From Usnea hakonensis (lineage: Eukaryota; Ascomycota; Lecanoromycetes; Lecanorales; Parmeliaceae): a stretch of 64,000 bases of DNA. The translations under genes and the position numbers were made by a program. The stretch lies in contig BLJB01000043.1 of the NCBI GenBank assembly GCA_013423325.1, positions 186,001-250,000 of the forward strand, written 5' to 3'. A model generated the notes under the pieces. That model was not told the origin of the DNA. It made no database searches and was given only the letters and a program-made list of their open reading frames with translations. Position 1 is the first letter of the stretch, and every line of letters starts with the position of its first letter. Below are positions 12,749 through 23,863 of this stretch, one piece after another.

Positions 12749-12920
12749 CCTACGCGGAGGGGACATCCCTCTAGCCTTATGGGTCTAGGGTAATATGTGT
12801 CCCCACTCGGCCTTTCTGCCATGTCCGGTTAAGTACATTATGGTCTTCTAGAGTCTAGAGGACCCAAAGGAAAGAAAGATAGAAAGAATGAAAAGAAAAG
12901 ACGTTGAGTTCGAGTCCCTT

Positions 12921-13480
12921 TTAGGCCTCTTCCTCCTCGTCACCCTGAGCGTCGTACATCTTTGTATAGACGTTATCTTAGTCTAGGTGGTCGTCTTGCC
13001 ACACTCTGTCCCCGGTGTCTATTGCCGTTAAGTTCCCAATCGGCATTCCCCGAGCCCTCAAGTCCGTCCTCTGAAGCGGAATGTTATAGGAAGCTCCTAT
13101 TTGTTCCATCTATCCTAGCGCGTCCCTGAGTCCTACTCGTACCGCTATAGGTGCCTCGTTCGTCTATAGGCCAGTCCACCTTCCGTCGCCGTTGCCGTAC
13201 CGTATTGTTAGTACTGGTTGAATGCTTTCCCGTTCGGGTATGCATATCATCTGGGAGATTGCAGCGAAGGTGTATGACATGTACTCGCATAGGAGCCAAT
13301 CCACGACCCCCGCGATACTTTCGCCTTCTGCTACATTCCTCATACACAAGTTTTGGTCAAACATAAGGATATGCCACCCCGCCGCCGTCTTATCTTGTAT
13401 AAATGTATTTTTAATAACCGAGGCCTACTATGCAATGTACCTAAATGGGTGCATTTGTTTCCTAAGGTAACTAGATTAAG
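12921..13480 (-). pseudogene. Decayed minus-strand ORF, possibly transposon-derived
   Basis: One minus-strand frame (codons ending at 12921) reads as plausible protein for about 180 codons but is broken by stops. These include a TAG at 13164-13166, a TAG at 13110-13112, a TAA at 12978-12980 and adjacent TAGs near 13425. Between the stops are ordered stretches such as GVVDWLLCEYMSYTFAAISQ, DLRARGMPIGNLTAIDTGD and a last piece with TKMYDAQGDEEEEA before a stop. All breaks are TAG or TAA, compatible with C-to-T changes at CAG/CAA as in RIP. I do not recognise the family; a retroelement capsid-like or other transposon product is a guess from decay and location. Upstream and downstream partners are not visible. 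Confidence 0.45.
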
Positions 13481-13637
13481 TCTAGGATGGAATAATATAT
13501 TTAAAACCAGTTGACAATTTTTCTTTCTTTTCTTATCTACAAAACAGCAATATTTCTCTTCAACTAAAATCAAAACTAGCATCCGTCTTTCCTATATTTC
13601 TTTGAAGTGTATCTCTCTATTCACCCAACTTTCCGTA

Positions 13638-14509
13638 ATGCAGCCAATCCGAAAAAGAGCTCAGTCAGTTCCAGTATGCGGCGGTCACAGCACAATAGCT
13701 TCTTGTATCTCGAAAAATTCCTTCTCCAGCTCTAAGAAAAGCTCAAAGAAACGTACCGGACCTTATTCTACCGAAGCGGCAATCAGTGGCTGTCACCGAC
13801 GACAGCCGACGTTCCCAATCGGAAATGATACGTTGAAAGAAGTCGTTGCCGGCGTTACTGATTCAGACGACGGAGCCGGAAGTTCTTCAGATAAGACAAC
13901 TGCTGAATACCGAGCTATTCAGACGGACGTTGATAATTCGAGTTCAAGCCGAAACGATTTTCCCATTGACCAATTCCTATGTTTTATGGAAAGTGGTATA
14001 TCATTTTTTGATGATCTTTTGGAAACAAAGTCTGCTACATATGTCGAAAACGCCGCCGTTCTAGATTCATCCACACCATTAACAGAGTGTATGTAAGGAC
14101 CAGAAACAAATATGGATCTTTGACACCATACACTGAGTACGTACCCCCTCTGGCCGATAAACGGACGTCTCCTCCGTGTTCAAAGCGCGAAAAAAAAAGC
14201 CGCCGCAGAGATATTCTGCGCCATGCTGCAAAAGAGCATTCAATGAGAACGGATGGAAAACCGATACCAGAGGCACAACTCCTTTGGTCATATGGCCTCC
14301 AGAAAATTCAATTGGGTGGCCACACGGCAGTGAATCGGAAGATGGACATGGAAGAGGCGTGCGATGAATGCAAATTCGCCAACCCCCGCCGAGATTGTTT
14401 TTCTGTCGAAAAGGATTGGTTTTGGAAGCGAGCTCAGTGCGTGGAATGTGTACTGCGTAAGACTGCTTGCAGTCTTGGGAGGCACAGAATGGGTGAAGGC
14501 ATAATTTGA
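13638..14509 (+). CDS. Hypothetical Cys-rich protein, lineage-specific
   Basis: Two open frames join across a strong GTATGT donor at 14089. I model exons 13638-14088 and 14211-14509 (249 aa). The acceptor is uncertain: it is the only AG that restores phase with adequate intron length. The first half is Ser- and charge-rich, with FPIDQFLCFMESGISFFDDLLE as a possible helix. The second half ends in C-x2-C-x8-C-x13-C-x2-C-x6-C (ACDECKFANPRRDC, then QCVECVLRKTAC). This resembles the two cysteine triplets of fungal Zn(II)2Cys6 fingers, but with a longer first spacing and a C-terminal position. A zinc-binding, perhaps DNA-binding, role is inference. Its setting beside a decayed ORF and a minisatellite suggests accessory DNA. 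Confidence 0.5.
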
Positions 14510-14952
14510 GCTAGCATCAGCAAAGCCGCGGGAAAATGCATTCGGAAAGCTTGTTGGAGTATGTGGAAAGCGGCCGCGTTGAAGCGATTCAAGGGGAGAG
14601 CGAGTAATGATTACTGAATGGGCTACTGGTCCATTTTTATTTGGAGCTGAGAGGTGTTAATGGGGACTGTTGGGTTGATATTCTTTATTTGATGGGAAGA
14701 TGCATTGATGGATTGGGTGTTATATACACCATGTTCGAATAGGTATGATCTGGTGTTCAGGTAGGTATTTGGTTTGTTGGAGAGATGGGAGGGTGGGGAG
14801 ATTGGAATCGATTTGCGGGTACTGGAAGCAAGGGTGGGGGGGGAGGACAGATGAGTTGGCTTGGAGTGTTGGGGGTGGGAGGGAAGGGTGTTGGTGATGG
14901 TGTTGGATGTATTTTGCTCCTTTTTGTCTTTTGGTGGATTGAGGTTTTGGAG

Positions 14953-15220
14953 GTGTGGAGGAGGAAAACTCAACTCAGATGTGCAGTTTCATATAGATGG
15001 GACAGAGCCTGCATCCTAGCGGTCACTGCGTTGGTTGTGTGGAGGAGGAAAACTCAACTCAGATGTGCAGCTTCATATAGATGGGACAGAGCCTGCATAT
15101 ATACCTGGCGGTCACTGCGTTGGTTGTGTGGAGGAGGAAAACTCGACTCAGTTGTGCATTTTTATATAGATGGGACAGAGACTGCATTTATACCTGGCGG
15201 TCACTGCGCTGGTTGTGTGG
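14953..15220. repeat. Minisatellite, three 84-89 bp units
   Basis: Units start with GTGTGGAGGAGGAAAACTC at 14953, 15037 and 15126, and a fourth start (GTGTGG) at 15215 ends the array. Unit lengths are 84, 89 and 89 bp. The first unit lacks a few bases near ATATATACC, and the third has several substitutions (for example GACTCAGTTGTGC). A plus-strand frame runs through the array, but unit lengths change the frame and nothing suggests it is translated. Confidence 0.93.
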
Positions 15221-15441
15221 ATGGTCATGTTGTCGATTATTTGCTGAGAAATTCCAAGTGGTTCTATAATCTTGTACTTTTGTCTGCTTTTGTCTGCAAC
15301 GCTATGTAGGGTATCTCGACAGCCAACTCCCAAGCACCATTCTCGCTATGCGTGAAATTTTCCCTGCCTACTGTATCTAAGATTTTTTCGCGTCGCTATG
15401 CTAAAGCCCGACCCACTTTTCTACCTGCTGTGCCAGAAAGC

Positions 15442-17240
15442 TCAAGTTCTGCCTGAAGTCCGGCCTCGTAGTGCTGGCACCGTTTCAAATGTGTCGTGCT
15501 CGGGGTCGATGCCTCGACCAGCTCTGTTCTCCGCGACACGATATTTGTAATAGATGTGATGACGGTCATCAGGAAGGAGGAACGAGTGCTTGGCCCATTT
15601 TGGGTCGTTGAAAGCTTTGTGCTTCATATGACCTTCGTATAGAGCTTGCTCTTTCGCGGGGTGGATGCAGATTGCTCTGGCAATGCGTTCGATGCGTCTC
15701 TCGGCGACGCAGTCGTTGGGGCGAATCGCACCTTCGGGCAGAAATTCGTACTCTTCCTCGTCTACTTCGTCGTCATATTCGTCTTCGGTGTCGTCAGCAA
15801 TCTCTATCTTCTCGTCGCCATCTTCAGATTCGATGAGAGATTCTTCGACTCGTGGCATGACCTTTTGGCCCTGTTCAATGGGGTTGATGCGAGGGCAGCT
15901 GATGGAATCGAGGTATTGCTCATCGGTCATCTCGGAAACTAGCTGAGGGGCGTTGTCAGGGTCCTGGTATATCAGGGCATCGTTGTAAATCTGGTATGAC
16001 TCTGGTTCCTGTAGGGTTTCAGCGAGATCCACCGCAGTCTTCGTTCACATAGCTTACATCCTGGTCAATCCAGTTTAAGCGCTGCCACGGCTCATCTCTC
16101 ATTTCACGTAGGAGCTTGGCAGTCACTCTCATTCCTCCGTACATGTCCTCCTCGCTCCCTTCGCTCGATTTGATGGCCATATTGACTGCCCTAGCTTCGG
16201 GTTCTGGCTCGACATGATCGCGGTTATCGGGCCCTCGCTCTCGTGGGATTTTCTTCGACTCGTAGAGAGCATCAAGGTGGCTAAACTGGGGCCGTAATTG
16301 GACAATGGCATCCATCTTCGTCCACGTGCAGATGTCTTCGAAGCAATTTAGTAGGAAAGTCCCTGAGGACAGATCGCATGTGCTCACCTTCTTTGAAAGC
16401 TGCTGCCATATAGATTGGGTCGCCGTTTTTGAATGGGTAGATTTGACCGCCCAGAGTAATCTTGTTCATCACATGGCCCTTGTTATTGGCATCATCAAAG
16501 TTTTCCAAGAGCTTTTCCTGCGAAGGTCCTTCTGGCGGTGGCGCCCGACGGTCTCCTTTAGATGTTGGCTTTGGACCGACCCCCAGACCACCACCAAGAC
16601 CGTACGATCCTCCCTCCTGTAGTAACAGACTCTTACGCAGAGCTTCTCCGTACTCGATACCCTTTTCTTTGTCGTAATTTGAGTGGATGTTCACCGGAAT
16701 ATCAACTTCAACAAGACCACATTTGGGCTTGATGCGTATTTCCAAAGGCTTATTATCAGATGATGCCCTATATTCTTGGCCAACCACGCGATTGGGATAT
16801 TGTATCAGCATTGCATGTTTGCCCGTTGGCTTATTGATGAACAAGTGATATTTAGCCACGACTTTGCCAAGCTTATTGTTCTTCTCCAATATGGAATTGA
16901 TGTAATTATCATCTACGGCAGTCTTATTGTGATTAGGATGGTTAGAGTAGAATCCTATGCGCTGCCAGACCCCCCGGTGTGTCTCCCTGATATTATCATA
17001 TATCAAGGGGACTGTTTCGCCATCGGTTACAGTATGGCGGTCTCGAGCCGCCCGTAGTTGTCCTTTGATACTGCTAAAAGGCTCTTCGGATAGCGGTGAA
17101 CTGGGCTGGTGGGGTGCTGAATCCTCACGAAGAGATCCTTTTTCAAGAGTTAGCTGCTCATGCTGCGTGTCAGTATCTGCTCGCGGAGCTTGGTTAAGCT
17201 TTGTATCAACGGCAGTAGACTTTTTCTTAATACGAGGCAT
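15442..17240 (-). CDS. RNA polymerase III subunit RPC5 (Rpc37) with C-terminal SURP-like extension
   Basis: Minus-strand exons are 17240-16388, 16335-16058 and 16008-15442 (565 aa). The Sin/RPC5 region includes HAMLIQYPNRVVGQEYR, PLEIRIKPKCGLVEVDIPV, MNKITLGGQIYPFKNGDP, and KMDAIVQLRPQFSHLDA. These match Rpc37, which pairs with Rpc53 in a TFIIF-like heterodimer for Pol III initiation and termination. The first intron has a CTACTAA branch site, which supports its placement. After the DEEPWQRL-like region (DEPWQRLNWIDQD) and QYLDSISCPRINP comes an acidic linker (about residues 430-465). A final segment follows with RIERIARAI and KHSFLLPDDRHHIYYKYRV, which looks like a SURP module of splicing proteins. 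This tail is in the same uninterrupted exon. It is divergent from DDB1 with only 198 bp between starts. Confidence 0.85.
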
Positions 17241-17438
17241 AGTCACCCGTGTAGATTAATTATTTTTGTGCAGAAAATGATATTGGTGCTCTGAAAATTG
17301 GCGTCATCCCGGGCGTCTATGCATGCTTATCGTCTAGTGCAATCTTTATCGGTAAGCGCGAGCGTGCTTCAGTCAAGGAGGGTAAAGTCTAAATGTTGAT
17401 CAGTCATTCCGATTGCTAAGGTACATTTCGCTTCAATC
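17241..17438. promoter_or_regulatory. Compact bidirectional promoter, RPC5 and DDB1
   Basis: Only 198 bp lie between the two start codons, so both core promoters and both leaders must fit or overlap here. I see no clear TATA box; a CG-containing patch (CATCCCGGGCG) lies near the middle. Confidence 0.65.
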
Positions 17439-20400
17439 ATGGCATATCTTGCTCCCATACATCGTGGTACTAGTGTAAGACATGCTATCAAACTCAACCT
17501 TTTGTCTGCAGATGAAGAATCATTGGTTTTGGCGTGAGTTCGCCTTCGATATTAAGCATGAGGCTCGAAGTGACAGTGCATTAGCAAAGCCAATCGGCTC
17601 GAAGTCTACAACCAGACCCTAGATGGCTTGGTTTTGGCGAATACAAGAAGCCTTTACGGAAAGGTTACAATGCTGGAGAGGCTACGGCCGGCCAATTCCT
17701 CAACCGAACACCTTTTCGTTGGCACTGATCGATATATGTACTTTACCATCTCCTGGGACTCGAGGGCGCGCCAGTTACGTACGGAAAAGAGTTATCAAGA
17801 CCAAGCTGAAAAGACTGCAAGAGACTCTCAGACCGAAGACCGATGTCTGATGGACCCTGCTAGGAGGTTCATGGCACTTTTACTTTACGACGGCATCGTC
17901 ACCATAATACCCATACACCAGCCGGGCAAAAAGAAGGGTGCAGGTGAAATTGGATGTCTGGGTGATCCTGTACCGGCAAGAATATCAGACTTTTTTGTCC
18001 GATCTTCAACGTTTCTACACCCTCGACAAGAAGATACGGAACAGCCGAAACTCGCCATTCTATACGAAGACAATCAACAAAAAGTGTGTTTGAATGTTAG
18101 AAGTTTGGATTATTCTGCCGGCGGTAGTGGTGAACCAGGCAGCGCAGATCTTGAGAAGATTGTTGGCATGCGAGATGATTTGGAGCTTGGGGCTAGCCAT
18201 CTTATAGCCGTGCCTGCTCCGGCTTGTACGTCATGTCCGGTTTATGCAACCGCGATTCTACTGACTATGTGACAGATGGTCTGCTTATCCTTGCTGAAAC
18301 TTCAATCACATACCTCGACGATGAAAATGGGGGAATTCTAAGCAATGATCTGGAGGAAGCAACGCAATTCGTGGCCTGGACACAGGTTGACAATCAGCGT
18401 TGGCTGATTGCGGATGACTCTGGAAAGCTCTATCTCCTTATGCTTCTATTGGAAAATGGGGGCGATGTCACAGGCTGGAAGCTCGACGCAATTGGACAGA
18501 CATCACGGGCCTCCGTGCTTGTCTATCTAGGCGGCGGATATATGTTCGTCGGATCCCATCAAGGGGACTCGCAAGTCGTCAAAGTACAAGAGCAGGGTGT
18601 TGAAGTAGTACAGACGATCTCGAATATTGCACCTATCCTTGACTTCACTATTATGGACATGGGAAATCGGTCGGGCCAAGGACAGACCAATGAATATTCC
18701 TCAGGGCAAGCCCGTATCGTCACCGGATCCGGGGCATTTCAAGACGGTAGCCTCCGCAGCGTCCGGAGTGGAGTTGGCTTAGAAGAACAGGGCTTGTTGG
18801 GAGAAATGGATCATGCCACGGATCTCTTCTCATTGCAGTCAAGCGATGCAAGTAATAATGTAGATCTTCTCGTCGTGTCCTTCATTGACGAGACAAGATT
18901 GTTTCAGTTTCGTGCAGATGGAGAAGTGGAAGAAAAAACAGATTTCAAGAGCTTGTCATTGTCAGAAGGCACACTGCTTGCTGCAGGCCTGTCGAATGGC
19001 CGGATACTCCAAGTCACTCCGTCGTCGGCTCGCTTGATTGAATCAGAAAATGGCATGGTTATCTCCGAGTGGTCACCGTCCGATAACCATCCAATCACGG
19101 CCGCCTCTGCAAACGATCAGGATCTTGCACTATCTGTCAAAGGCCTGGAAGCCCTAACACTGAATTTGAAGGAAGAATTAACGGTCCGCGCACGACGACA
19201 ATTTTCAGAGGAGGGTCAACTTGCTTGCATCCATGTCTCGCAGGTCTCATCAGCCATCTGCATAGCTGGCTTTTGGCAGAGTGCCACCGTTGCAATTCTT
19301 AAAATTGATACCCTGGAAACACTACAAAAGATTGTGATTAGCGATGAGGCAGTATCAGTGCCGCGATCTATCCTACTTGCACAGATTCTCTCGGAGCAGC
19401 CACCGACGCTGTTCATCGCCATGGCCAATGGCGAGGTTATCACCTTCTCCGTCAACCTCGCCAATTTCGCACTCTCAGCGAAGAAACTTACTGTGCTTGG
19501 AACTCAGCAAGCAAACTTCAAGGCTCTCCCAAGGAGTGATGGCTTGACCAATGTCTTTGCCACGTGCGAGCATCCAAGTTTGATCTACGGCTCTGAGGGC
19601 CGCATTGTCTTTTCCGCCGTCACAGCGGAAAAAGCATCGTGCATCTGCTCTTTTGATTCCGAGGCTTATCCTGGCGCCATTGCTATAGCTACACCTGATG
19701 ACGTCAGAATCGCACTCGTAGATACAGAGCGTACTACACACGTTCAGACCTTACCTGTCGCAGAGACTGTACGAAGGATAGCATACTCGCCAAAGCTAAG
19801 AGCCTTTGGTCTAGGCACAATATCTAGATCATTGCGTAATTCGCAGGAAGTTGTGAGAAGTCACTTCAAGCTCGCAGACGAGGTCCTCTTCGAGAAGCTT
19901 GATTCTTACCCTCTCAATGAAGAAGAATTGGTGGAAAGTGTCATCAGAGCTGATATTCGCGAAGATTCCGGCGACCTAGTCGAACGCTTCGTTGTTGGGA
20001 CTGCCTATCTGGATGACGAAGAGCCAGATTCAATACGAGGTAGAATCATCGTATTTGCCGTCACGTCGGATCGAAAGCTCAAAGTCATTACGGAATTGCC
20101 TGTCAAGGGTGCCTGCAGAGCCTTAGGCGTAATATCGGGCAAGATCGTCGCAGCGCTCGTCAAGACAGTACGCGTCCCATCCGCTATAGATTCAATACTA
20201 ACGTAGAGCTGACATCCACCAGGTCGTGATCTATTCTCTCGAAGACTCCCATCTTCACAAGCGTGCTACCTACCGTACCTCCACCGCTCCCATCGATATC
20301 TCCATCCACGGCTCCCAAATTGCAATCGCTGACTTGATGAAATCCGTCTCAATCACTTCTTATACATCGGGCTCTGTCGGACTTGATGACACCCTCACGG

Positions 20401-20981
20401 AAACCGCCCGCCATTACCAGACAGCCTGGGGCACTGCAGTAGCTCATGTTGGAGAAGACACATGGCTCGAAGCCGATGCAGAGGGAAATCTGATGGTGCT
20501 GCATCAGAACATTGGCGGCGTGACGAGCGACGACAGGCGAAGACTGGAGGTCACTAGTGAAATGAGGTTGGGAGAAATGGTGAATCGGATCCGCAGTTTC
20601 GAAGTTAGTGAGACCGATAGCCGAACCCCAGCTCCAGTGACGCCAAAAGCGTTCATGGGAACTGTAGAGGGTAGTATCTACCTCTTTGGTCTCATAGCAC
20701 CTACACACCGTGATTTGCTTATGCGCTTACAAGCGTCGCTGGCGACGATGGTTAGCAGCTTGGGAGAGGTGCCTTTCAATTCATACAGAGGTTTCAGAAA
20801 TCAAGTCAGAGAGGCCGAGGAACCCTATCGGTTTGTCGATGGGGAGTTAATTGAGGGATTCTTAGACTTGAAAGAGGAGCTGCAAGAGAGTGTAGTGAGA
20901 GGGCTAGGGGAAGTAGCCGTCAAAGCGGGTGGGCCGGAAGGTATAAGAGAGCTAGTAGAGGGCTTGAGGCGATTGCACTAA
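17439..20981 (+). CDS. UV-damaged DNA-binding protein 1 (DDB1)
   Basis: Adaptor of CUL4 ubiquitin ligases, acting in nucleotide-excision repair and, in fungi, linked to heterochromatin control. Exons are 17439-17533, 17585-18225, 18276-20167 and 20223-20981 (1128 aa; DDB1 is usually about 1140). The start MAYLAPIHRGTSVRHAIK and the early RLEVYNQTLDGL fit the first beta-propeller. The central DFTIMDMGNRSG region and the C-terminal GMVNRIRSFEV-like stretch (GEMVNRIRSFEV) followed by a helical end (VDGELIEGFLDL) match the CPSF_A/DDB1 C-terminal domain. The third intron carries a TACTAAC branch site. The last exon holds the end of propeller C and the helical domain. The protein has three beta-propellers but no obvious sequence repeats, as expected. 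Confidence 0.92.
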
Positions 20982-21847
20982 TAGCCTTCTGTTGCGGCCG
21001 TTCTGAAATTGACCAGACAACCCTGGTCGCAATGTCACAATTTAGTTCATATCTCAACCAAGTCAATGGCCTGTAGGAATAGAAAGATATATTTATTCTG
21101 CAAGGAGCAGCCACCCTTCTTTGCTCACCGAAATCGAGGGGAAATAATATCTCCTGGCAGGTCAGTGAGCGACCTAAGGTGACGATTCTTGAGCGGCGTT
21201 CTAATGTTCAGAATGAATACGAAAGAAGCAGGATAGCGTCACGAAGATTCTCACATATTGAAGTTGTCAGTCCAGCAGATATACCATTGTTGTAAGTACC
21301 TAAAGATTCCTTGTGCAATTGTCAGATAGATCAATGTAGATTAAAAAAAATTCGATTTTTTGTGAGACTCGCCAAAAACAGTGCTGTTGTGGTTACTTTG
21401 GGTCTTATAGGTTGACTTGGTCTTTCGGCTAGCGAAGGGGTTTGCAGACTTATCGTCATCTGCGCTTCTCAACCCCTTTTACACACATTGAACAACAGCT
21501 TTGATCTGACTCATCACAACACGCAAGGGTCTTCAAGATTGTAGCTACAAGGTCACCTCGCAAAATGAAATTTGCACAACATAAATCGAGTTACAGAAAT
21601 CGAGTAACACTTCTCTAAGATTTTGGCAAACTTGGGGACCTGAGCTTTTCTTTAGACAACGAGCACCACATCTGGCATAGGGACGTGGCGAACAACCCCA
21701 AAATATGCAGAGCGTTGTGAATCGGGTGAGGGACTTGAAGTTGGACTCTCCCTCGCTCGTCAAGCGCTGACGCTGGAGACGCCGGAGAGTAGTCGGGCCG
21801 CAAAAGCTTTTAAAGTTACCCTTCCGGAACAAGGCACCATCTCCAAG
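20982..21847. other. Intergenic between DDB1 and CLP1
   Basis: An 866-bp gap holds the DDB1 3' end and the CLP1 promoter. A small minus-strand open frame lies here but resembles nothing. Confidence 0.5.
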
Positions 21848-23399
21848 ATGTCTTTACCTGGCCTTGACTTATCTGCTCCTGTTGAGTCTGTAGTGAATCC
21901 GACTGTCTATGAGCTCAAGGAGCAAACAGAATGGAGATTCGAGGTTGCTTTTCTTTCCAAAGTTGAGGTTCGGGTATGAAGTCCCAACTCCAGCACTCTC
22001 TTCAACCCTCTTAGTGCGCGCCTGTTGATCAAAGAATTGCAGCTTCTCTCAGGTACTGCCGAGCTTTTTGGCACCGAGCTTCCTATTAAACAAGCCTACA
22101 CCTTCACAGGCACTAAAGCGGCCATTTACACCTGGCATGGCTGTCGCATTGAGGTTGTCGGCGACTGCCAAGTCGATTATATCGCTGAAGAAACCCCCAT
22201 GATGATCTATGCGAATCTACACTACGCTCTAGAGGTCCTGCGTGACAAAGCGAGTTTAGAGGGAACAGAGGGACCGCGGGTGTTGATCGTTGGATCAGAA
22301 AACGCAGGGAAGACGAGTCTGGTCAAGATACTTACGGCATACGCTACAAAGGTTGGCCGACAGCCTGTGGTGGTTAACCTTGATACGAAAGAGGGCATGT
22401 TAAGCATACCTGGCACACTCTCTGCTACGACATTTACCTCGGTCATGGACGTGGAGAATGGATGGGGAAGCAGTCCAATGAGTGGGCCTAGCCAAGTGCC
22501 TGTCAAGTTGCCTCTGGTGTACTACATGGGACTAGCGAATCCTGAAGAGAAGACTTTGATCTACAAGCCCGTTGTGACTCGACTCGCATTATCTGTGATG
22601 AATCGATTGCAGGATGACGGTGAGGCTAAAGAGACAGGGGTTATCATTGACACGCCAGGTGTCATCAGTCAGGGCAAAGGCGGTTATGAACTAATTCAGC
22701 ATATCGTTTCAGAGTTGTCAGGTCCGAGCCTCAATGACGCGTTTCTGACCGTTGATCTTCTGCTTACTCTTCCAATAGTCAACGTTGTAGTAGTCCTTGG
22801 CTCCGAAAGACTATACAGTGACATGCTTCGACGCTTTAACGGCCAGAAGACTGGCGCTGGCGAGACTATCGCCGTCGTCAAAGTTGACAAGTCTGGCGGA
22901 TGCGTCGATCGAGACGAAGCATACTTACAGCAATACCGCCAATCTCAAATCCGAGAGTACTTCTTTGGCGACGCCAATACTACTTTAAGCCCTCATACTC
23001 AACAAATCGACTTCAGTCAGCTGATTATTTATAAGCTGGCCGAGCGTGAGTGACTCTGCTTGTGATTGTGTCAATTACTTTGGCTAATATCATCCAGCAA
23101 TTGATGATCTGCTCAAATCACTCATGCCCGGCGACGTCACGGAAGATAGTACCTCCGCCATCTTCGACAAGGTTCGACCGTCCTCGCAGATGCAAAATGC
23201 TATCCTCGCCATTGTGAACGCCCACCCTGAAGATACCCAGGAAAATATCCGTGATGCTAGTGTGATGGGATTCATATATATCGCGGATGTGGATGAGAAG
23301 AAGAATAAGCTGAAGGTACTCGCACCCGCAGGGGGTAGATTGCCAAACAAGGCCATGATATGGGGTTCGTGGCCTGAGGGATCTTCTGACTTGATGTGA
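21848..23399 (+). CDS. CLP1: mRNA cleavage and polyadenylation factor CLP1
   Basis: Component of cleavage factor IA in pre-mRNA 3'-end formation, binding ATP and Pcf11. I infer exons 21848-21973, 22043-22721, 22779-23045 and 23098-23399 (457 aa; yeast 445). The N-terminal domain has TEWRFEV and LSGTAELFGTELP. The P-loop is GSENAGKTSLVK at about residue 130, then QPVVVNLDTKEGMLSIPGTL and the GVIIDTPGVISQG Walker B-like region, followed by VVVVLGSERLYSDML. The second intron (22722-22778, 57 nt) is in frame, contains no stop and has a weak GTCCGA donor. I call it because removing it yields HIVSELSVNVVVVLG, matching the spacing I remember for CLP1. If retained it would add 19 residues. Confidence 0.9.
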
Positions 23400-23863
23400 T
23401 GCTTGATGAAGCTTAATATGTTGATATTGAGATTGATCTGCATAGCGAGGTGTTTAGGATTTTGGAAAAGCGATACCCTGGTTAGACAATACCCTTTAGA
23501 TCGCATACTGCTCGCTCCATATTTTCTTGAATGTGCATCATATATAAAAGTGCAGTGAAACCTACACCATGGCTCCGTACATGACAGCCCTTTATTCGTG
23601 CTTTGTAAGGTTTCACTACCTAAGGTATTCTAGAGTAGCTCGATTAGTAATAGTAGGCTGTGCACCGGCAAACCTTTGATTTCTCTGATAAAATGGCTCT
23701 TTGGCTGCCCCATCTGAACTGGGTACAAAATTTGGAGTAAATAAATGTACCTTACGGCATATTTTGTAACAGGCAGCAGCAGGGTTCGGATTTTTATGGA
23801 CGCCTCTAGCCACCAAGCTACTCTATACTACATTTGTACATAAGATACTAATACAGCCACAGC
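23400..23863. other. Intergenic, CLP1 to NLR gene
   Basis: A 464-bp gap with no recognisable element besides AT-rich patches near the NLR start. Confidence 0.5.

Noticed and set aside
12906..12918. GTTCGAGTCCC resembling a tRNA B box
   Set aside because: No acceptor, D or anticodon stems can be folded around it.
14785..15309. 174-codon plus-strand ORF across the minisatellite
   Set aside because: It is produced by the repeat itself; unit lengths of 84 and 89 bp shift the frame and no domain is present.
21545..21832. 95-codon minus-strand ORF before CLP1
   Set aside because: No known motif and it lies in the CLP1 promoter; likely chance.
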